DNA of 64,000 nt from Petrolisthes cinctipes (Eukaryota; Arthropoda; Malacostraca; Decapoda; Porcellanidae), in assembly GCA_033782935.1 (NCBI GenBank), contig JAWQEG010000710.1:2914001-2978000 (forward strand), given 5' to 3'. The translations under genes and the position numbers were made by a program. Shown piece by piece: positions 60,001 through 64,000 of the stretch. The first letter of the stretch is position 1. Each line of letters opens with the position of its first letter. The notes under the pieces were generated by a model, which was given only the letters and a program-made list of their open reading frames with translations, did not search any database and had not been told where the DNA came from.

Positions 60001-61551
60001 TTATATTTTAAAAATATTCTAGTACTGAGTAGGCATTTACAGATTGCTTCTGGGACCCCAAAATATTGAATTTTCGGGTGTTTTGAGCCTGAATTTGAGA
60101 TATAAACGGGTACAGAAGATACATGCACATATTGACTTTGGGAATCTAAAATATCGATTTTCAGCATGTTTTGGGCATGTATTTTGAAAATACTCTAACA
60201 CGGAGTAGGCATGTACAGATCGCTTCTGGGACCCCAAAATATCGAATTTTCGGGTGTTTTGAGCCAGAATTTGAGATATAAACGGGTACTTAAGATTCAT
60301 GCACATATCGACTTTTGGGCACCTAAAACATCGATTTTGAGCATGTTTTGGGCCTGTATTTTGTAAATACTCTAACACGGAGTAGGCATGTACAGATCGC
60401 TTCTGGGACCCCATAATATCGAATTTTCGGGTGTTTTGGGCCTGAAATTGAGATATCGCCTTTACGCACCTAAAATATCGATTTTTAGCATGTTTTGAGC
60501 CTATATTTTGAAAATATTCTAGCACTGAGTAGGCATGTACAGATCGCTTCTGGGACCCAAAAATATCGAATTTTCGGGTGTTTTGAGTCTGAATTTGAGA
60601 TATAAACGAGTATAGAAGATGCATACACATATTGACTTTGGGCACCAAAAATATCGATTTTCAGCATGTTTTGGGCCTGAATTTTGAAAATACTCTAACA
60701 CGGAGTAGGCATGTACAGATCGCTTCTGGGACCCCTAAATATCGAATTTTCAGGTGTTTAGGGCCAGAATTTGAGATATAAACGGGTACAGAAGATGCAT
60801 GCACATATCGACTTTTGTGCACCTAAAAGATCGATTTTCAGTATGTTTTTGGCCTGTATTTTAAAAATACTCTAACACGAAGTACGCATGTACAGATCGC
60901 TTCTGGGACCCCTATATATCGAAGTTTCGGGTGTTTTGGGACTGAATTTGAGATATCGACTTTTTGGCACCTAAAATATCGATTTTGTGCATGTTTTGAG
61001 CCTATATTTTGAAAACATTCTAGCACTGAGTAGGCATGTACAAATCGCTTCTGGGACCTCAAAATATCGAATTTTCGGGTGTTTTGAGCCTGAATTTGAG
61101 ATATAAACGAGTTTAGAAGATGCATGCACATATCGTCTTTTGTGCACCTAAAAGATCGATTTTCAGTATGTTTTTGGCCTGTATTTTGAAAATACTCTAA
61201 CACGGAGTAGGCATGTATAGATTGTTTCTGGAACCCCAAAATATTGAATTTTGGGTGTTTAGGGCCAGAATTTAAGATATAAACGGGTACAGAAGATGCA
61301 TGCACATATCGACTTTTTGGCACCTAAAAGATCGATTTTCAGTATGTTTTTGGCCTGTATTTTGAAAATACTCTAACACGGAGTAGGCATGTACAGATCG
61401 CTTTTCTGACCCCTAAATATCGAATTTTCGGGTGTTTTGGGACTGAATTTGAGATATCGACTTTTTGGCACCTAAAAGATCGATTTTTAGCATGTTTTTA
61501 GCCTATATTTTGAAAATATTCTAGCACTGAGTAGGAATGTACAGATTGCTT

Positions 61552-61720
61552 CTGGGACCCCAAAATATTGAATTTTCGGGTGTTTTGAGCCTGAATTTGA
61601 GATATAAACGAGTATGCTAACACATATTGACTTTGGGCACCAAAAATATCGATTTTCAGCATGTTTTGGGCCTGAATTTTGAAAATACTTTAACACGGAG
61701 TAGGCATGTACAGATTGCTT
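61552..61720. repeat. 169-bp L monomer with a private deletion in the 29-bp segment
   Basis: AGTATAGAAGATGCATACAC of the parent L subfamily is reduced to AGTATGCTAACAC, an 8-bp net loss at 61,612-61,624. The deletion lies wholly inside the segment that S monomers lack. Confidence 0.85.
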
Positions 61721-61810
61721 CTGGGACCCCTAAATATTGAAGTTTCGGGTGTTTTGGGACTGAATTTAAGATATCGACTTTTGGGCACCTAAAAGATCGA
61801 TTTTTAGCAT

Positions 61811-61824
61811 GTTAAGATTTTAGC
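61811..61824. repeat. 5-bp insertion marker GTTAAGATTTTAGC, copy 2
   Basis: Second copy of the expanded S1 monomer (61,721-61,873, 153 bp). Confidence 0.88.
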
Positions 61825-63554
61825 TTATATTTTAAAAATATTCTAGTACTGAGTAGGCATTTACAGATTGCTTCTGGGACCCCAAAATATCGAATTTTCG
61901 GGTGTTTAGGGCCAGAATTTGAGATATAAACGGGTACAGAAGATACATGCACATATCGACTTTTGAGCACCCAAAAGATCGATTTTCAGTATGTTTTTGG
62001 CCTGTATTTTTAAAATACTCTTACACGGAGTATGCATGTACAGATCGCTTCTGGGACCCCTAAATATCGAAGTTTCGGGTGTTTTGGGACTGAATTTGAG
62101 ATATCGACTTTTTGGCACCTAAAATATCGATTTTTAGTATGTTTTTAGCCTATATTTTGAAAATACTCTAGCACTGAGTAGGCATGTACAGATCGCTTCT
62201 GGGACCCAAAAATATCGAATTTTCGGGTGTTTTGAGCTTGAATTTGAGATATAAACGAGAACAGAAGATGAATGCAAATATCGACTTTTAGGCACCTAAA
62301 ATATCGATTTTTAGCATGTTTTGGGCCTGAATTTTGAAAATACTCTAACACGGAGTAGGCATGTACAGATTGCTTCTGAGACCCCAAAATATCGAATTTT
62401 CGGGTGTTTAGTGCCAGAATATGAGATATAAACGGGTACAGAAGATGCATGCACATATCGACTTTTGAGCACCTAAAAGATCGATTTTCAGTATGTTTTT
62501 GGCCTGTATTTTGAAAATACTCTAACACGGAGTAGGCATGTACATATTGCTTCTGGGACCCCAAAATATCGGATTTTTGGGTGTTCTGAGCCTGAATTTG
62601 AGATATAAACGGGTACAGAAGATACATGCACATATAGACTTTAGGCATCTAAAATATCGATTTTCAGCATGTTTTTGGCCTGTATTTTGAAAATACTCTA
62701 ACACGGAGTGGGCATGTACAGATCGCTTCTGGGACCCCTAACCATCGAATTTTCGGGTGTTTTGGGATTGAATTTGAGATATCGACTTTTTGGCACCTGA
62801 AAGATCGATTTTTAGCATGTTTTTAGCCTATATTTTAAAAATATTCTAGCACTGAGCAGGCATGTACAGATTGCTTCTGGGATCCCAAAATATTGAATTT
62901 TCGGGTGTTATGAGCCTGAATTTTAGATATTAACGGGTACAGAAGATACATGCACATATTGACTTTGGGCATCTAAAATATCGATTTTCAGCATGTTTTG
63001 GGCATGTATTTTTAAAATACTCTAACACGGAGTAGGCATGTACAGATCGCTTCTGGGACCCCAAAATATCGAATTTTTGGGTGTTCTGAGCCTGAATTTG
63101 AGATATAAACGGGTACAGAAGGTGCATGCACATATCGACTTTTGGGCACCTAAAATATCGATTTTGAGCATTTTTTGGGCCTGAATTTTGAAAATACACT
63201 AACACGGAGTAGGCATGTACAGATTGCTTCTGGGACCCCAAAATATCGAATTTTCGGGTGTTTAGGGCCAGAATTTGAGATATAAACGGGTACAGAAGAT
63301 GCATGCACATATCGACTTTTGGGCACCTAAAAGATCGATTTTCAGTATGTTTTTGGCCTGTATTTTGAAAATACTCTAACACGAAGTAGACATGTACAGA
63401 TCCCTTCAGGGACCCCTAAATATCGAATTTTCGGGTGTTTTGGGACTGAATTTGAGATATCGACTTTTTGGCACCTAAAAGGTCGATTTTTAGCATGTTT
63501 TTAGCCTATATTTTGAAAATATTCTAGCACTGAGTAGGCATGTACAGATTGCTT

Positions 63555-63720
63555 CTGGGACCCCAAAATATCGAATTTCGGGTGTTTTGAGCCTAAATTT
63601 GAGATATAAACGGGTACAGAAGAATATTGACTTTGGGCATCTAAAATATCGATTTTCAGCATGTTTTGGGCCTGTATTTTGAAAATACTCTAACACGGAG
63701 TAGGCATGTACAGATCGCTT
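63555..63720. repeat. 166-bp L monomer with another deletion in the same segment
   Basis: ACAGAAGATGCATGCACATA is reduced to ACAGAAGAATA near 63,615-63,626. Together with one T lost in GAATTTCGGG, this makes a 166-bp monomer. It is an independent loss in the same patch. Confidence 0.82.
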
Positions 63721-64000
63721 CTGGGACCCCAAAATATCGAATTTTCGGGTGTTTTGAGCCTGAATTTGAGATATAAACGAGTACAGAAGATGCATGCACA
63801 TATCGACTTTTGGGCACCTAAAATATCGATTTTGAGCATGTTTTGAGCCTATATTTTAAAAACATTCTAGCACTGAGTAGGAATGTACAGATCGCTTCTG
63901 GGACCCCTAAATATCGAATTTTCTGGTGTTTTGGGCCTTAATTTGAGATATCGACTTTTTGGCACCAAAAATATCGATTTTTAGCATGTTTTTAGCCTAT

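Larger units (their letters stand above)
1..64000. repeat. Satellite DNA array filling the window (147/148-bp and 177-bp monomers)
   Basis: The motif CTGGGACC, preceded by GTACAGATCGCTT or a close variant, recurs on the plus strand every 147-148 or 176-178 bp from end to end, never inverted. Between these anchors every monomer aligns to the same consensus, with blocks AAAATATCGA, GTTTTGAGCCTGAATTTGAG and CGATTTT-AGCATG in fixed order. The consensus L monomer is about 39% GC. The only foreign sequence seen is the 163-bp element at five places. No unique flanking DNA is present at either end, so the array continues beyond the window on both sides. Large HOR arrays of this kind are typical of eukaryotic centromeric or heterochromatic satellites; the chromosomal location here is an inference. 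Confidence 0.97.
59547..64000. repeat. More diverged satellite block at the right end
   Basis: Monomers keep the same order of motifs but carry many private changes: TTTAATATAACCGGG (59,59x), AAGTTTCGGG (60,92x), TTTTGGGTG without CG (61,25x), CTAACCATCG (62,73x), ACTGAGCAGGC (62,85x) and GAATTTCGGG (63,57x). HOR regularity is weaker, with one recurrence at 1,824 bp. Edges of satellite arrays are commonly more diverged, so the array boundary may lie not far to the right; this is an inference. Confidence 0.75.

Noticed and set aside
1..64000. CRISPR array (direct repeats with spacers)
   Set aside because: The whole unit repeats, including the supposed spacers, with gradual divergence. Unit lengths of 147-178 bp and HOR structure fit satellite DNA.
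1..64000. CENP-B box or other named centromere-protein motif
   Set aside because: I looked for a sequence resembling the mammalian CENP-B box on both strands of the consensus and saw none. The centromere link remains inference.
1..64000. Telomeric repeats, rDNA or histone tandem genes
   Set aside because: No short G-rich telomere motif, conserved rRNA core or histone-like coding sequence is present in the monomer.

Overview
The whole 64 kb window is one continuous head-to-tail satellite DNA array, all copies in the same orientation. The only foreign sequence I could find is a 163-bp fold-back element present in five copies between 23.4 and 30.7 kb. I see no protein-coding gene, rRNA, tRNA, CRISPR array or bacterial-type operon. 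A homogeneous tandem array of this size with nested higher-order repeats (HORs) and an amplified MITE-like insertion points to a eukaryotic heterochromatic or centromere-proximal region. The sequence does not let me name the species. The consensus monomer is about 39% GC.

Monomer types. Measured between successive copies of the CTGGGACC motif, monomers fall into two main lengths. Long (L) monomers are 176-178 bp. Short (S) monomers are 147-148 bp. S monomers lack a 29-bp piece that sits between two ATAT repeats. S comes in two subtypes: S1 (148 bp, junction GAGATATCGAC) and S2 (147 bp, GAGATATCGCCTTTACG). Rarer classes are 125 bp (one copy, 4.5 kb), about 149 bp (D) and 153 bp (D'). The L monomer is itself an old, diverged tandem dimer of a unit of about 88 bp. 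I estimate roughly 380 monomers in the window.

Layout. 1-6.6 kb: mixed L/S, with an alternating L-S stretch (1.0-2.4 kb) and an 853-bp tandem duplication (2.1-3.7 kb). 6.6-9.85 kb: a 10-monomer HOR of 1,712 bp, then a partial second copy. 9.85-12.7 kb: shorter HORs spaced 827 and 1,152 bp. 12.7-20.6 kb: an older paralogue of 1-8 kb, differing mainly by gain or loss of whole monomers. 21.5-22.8 kb: four exact 325-bp L-S dimers. 22.8-30.7 kb: five copies of a 10-monomer HOR carrying the fold-back element. 30.7-34.4 kb: 8-monomer (1,329 bp) and 6-monomer (979 bp) HORs that look derived from the 10-monomer one. 32.7-48.6 kb: large, very young duplications of 4,438 and 5,556 bp. 49.7-55.6 kb: a 3.6-3.8 kb duplication containing a 1,329-bp one. 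55.6-64 kb: increasingly diverged monomers with private indels.

The region reads as a record of satellite evolution. Microhomology deletions made the short monomers, in-register unequal exchange built HORs, and one transposon insertion was multiplied by HOR amplification. Long open frames on the minus strand are a by-product of the 177-bp period (3 x 59) and are not annotated as genes.
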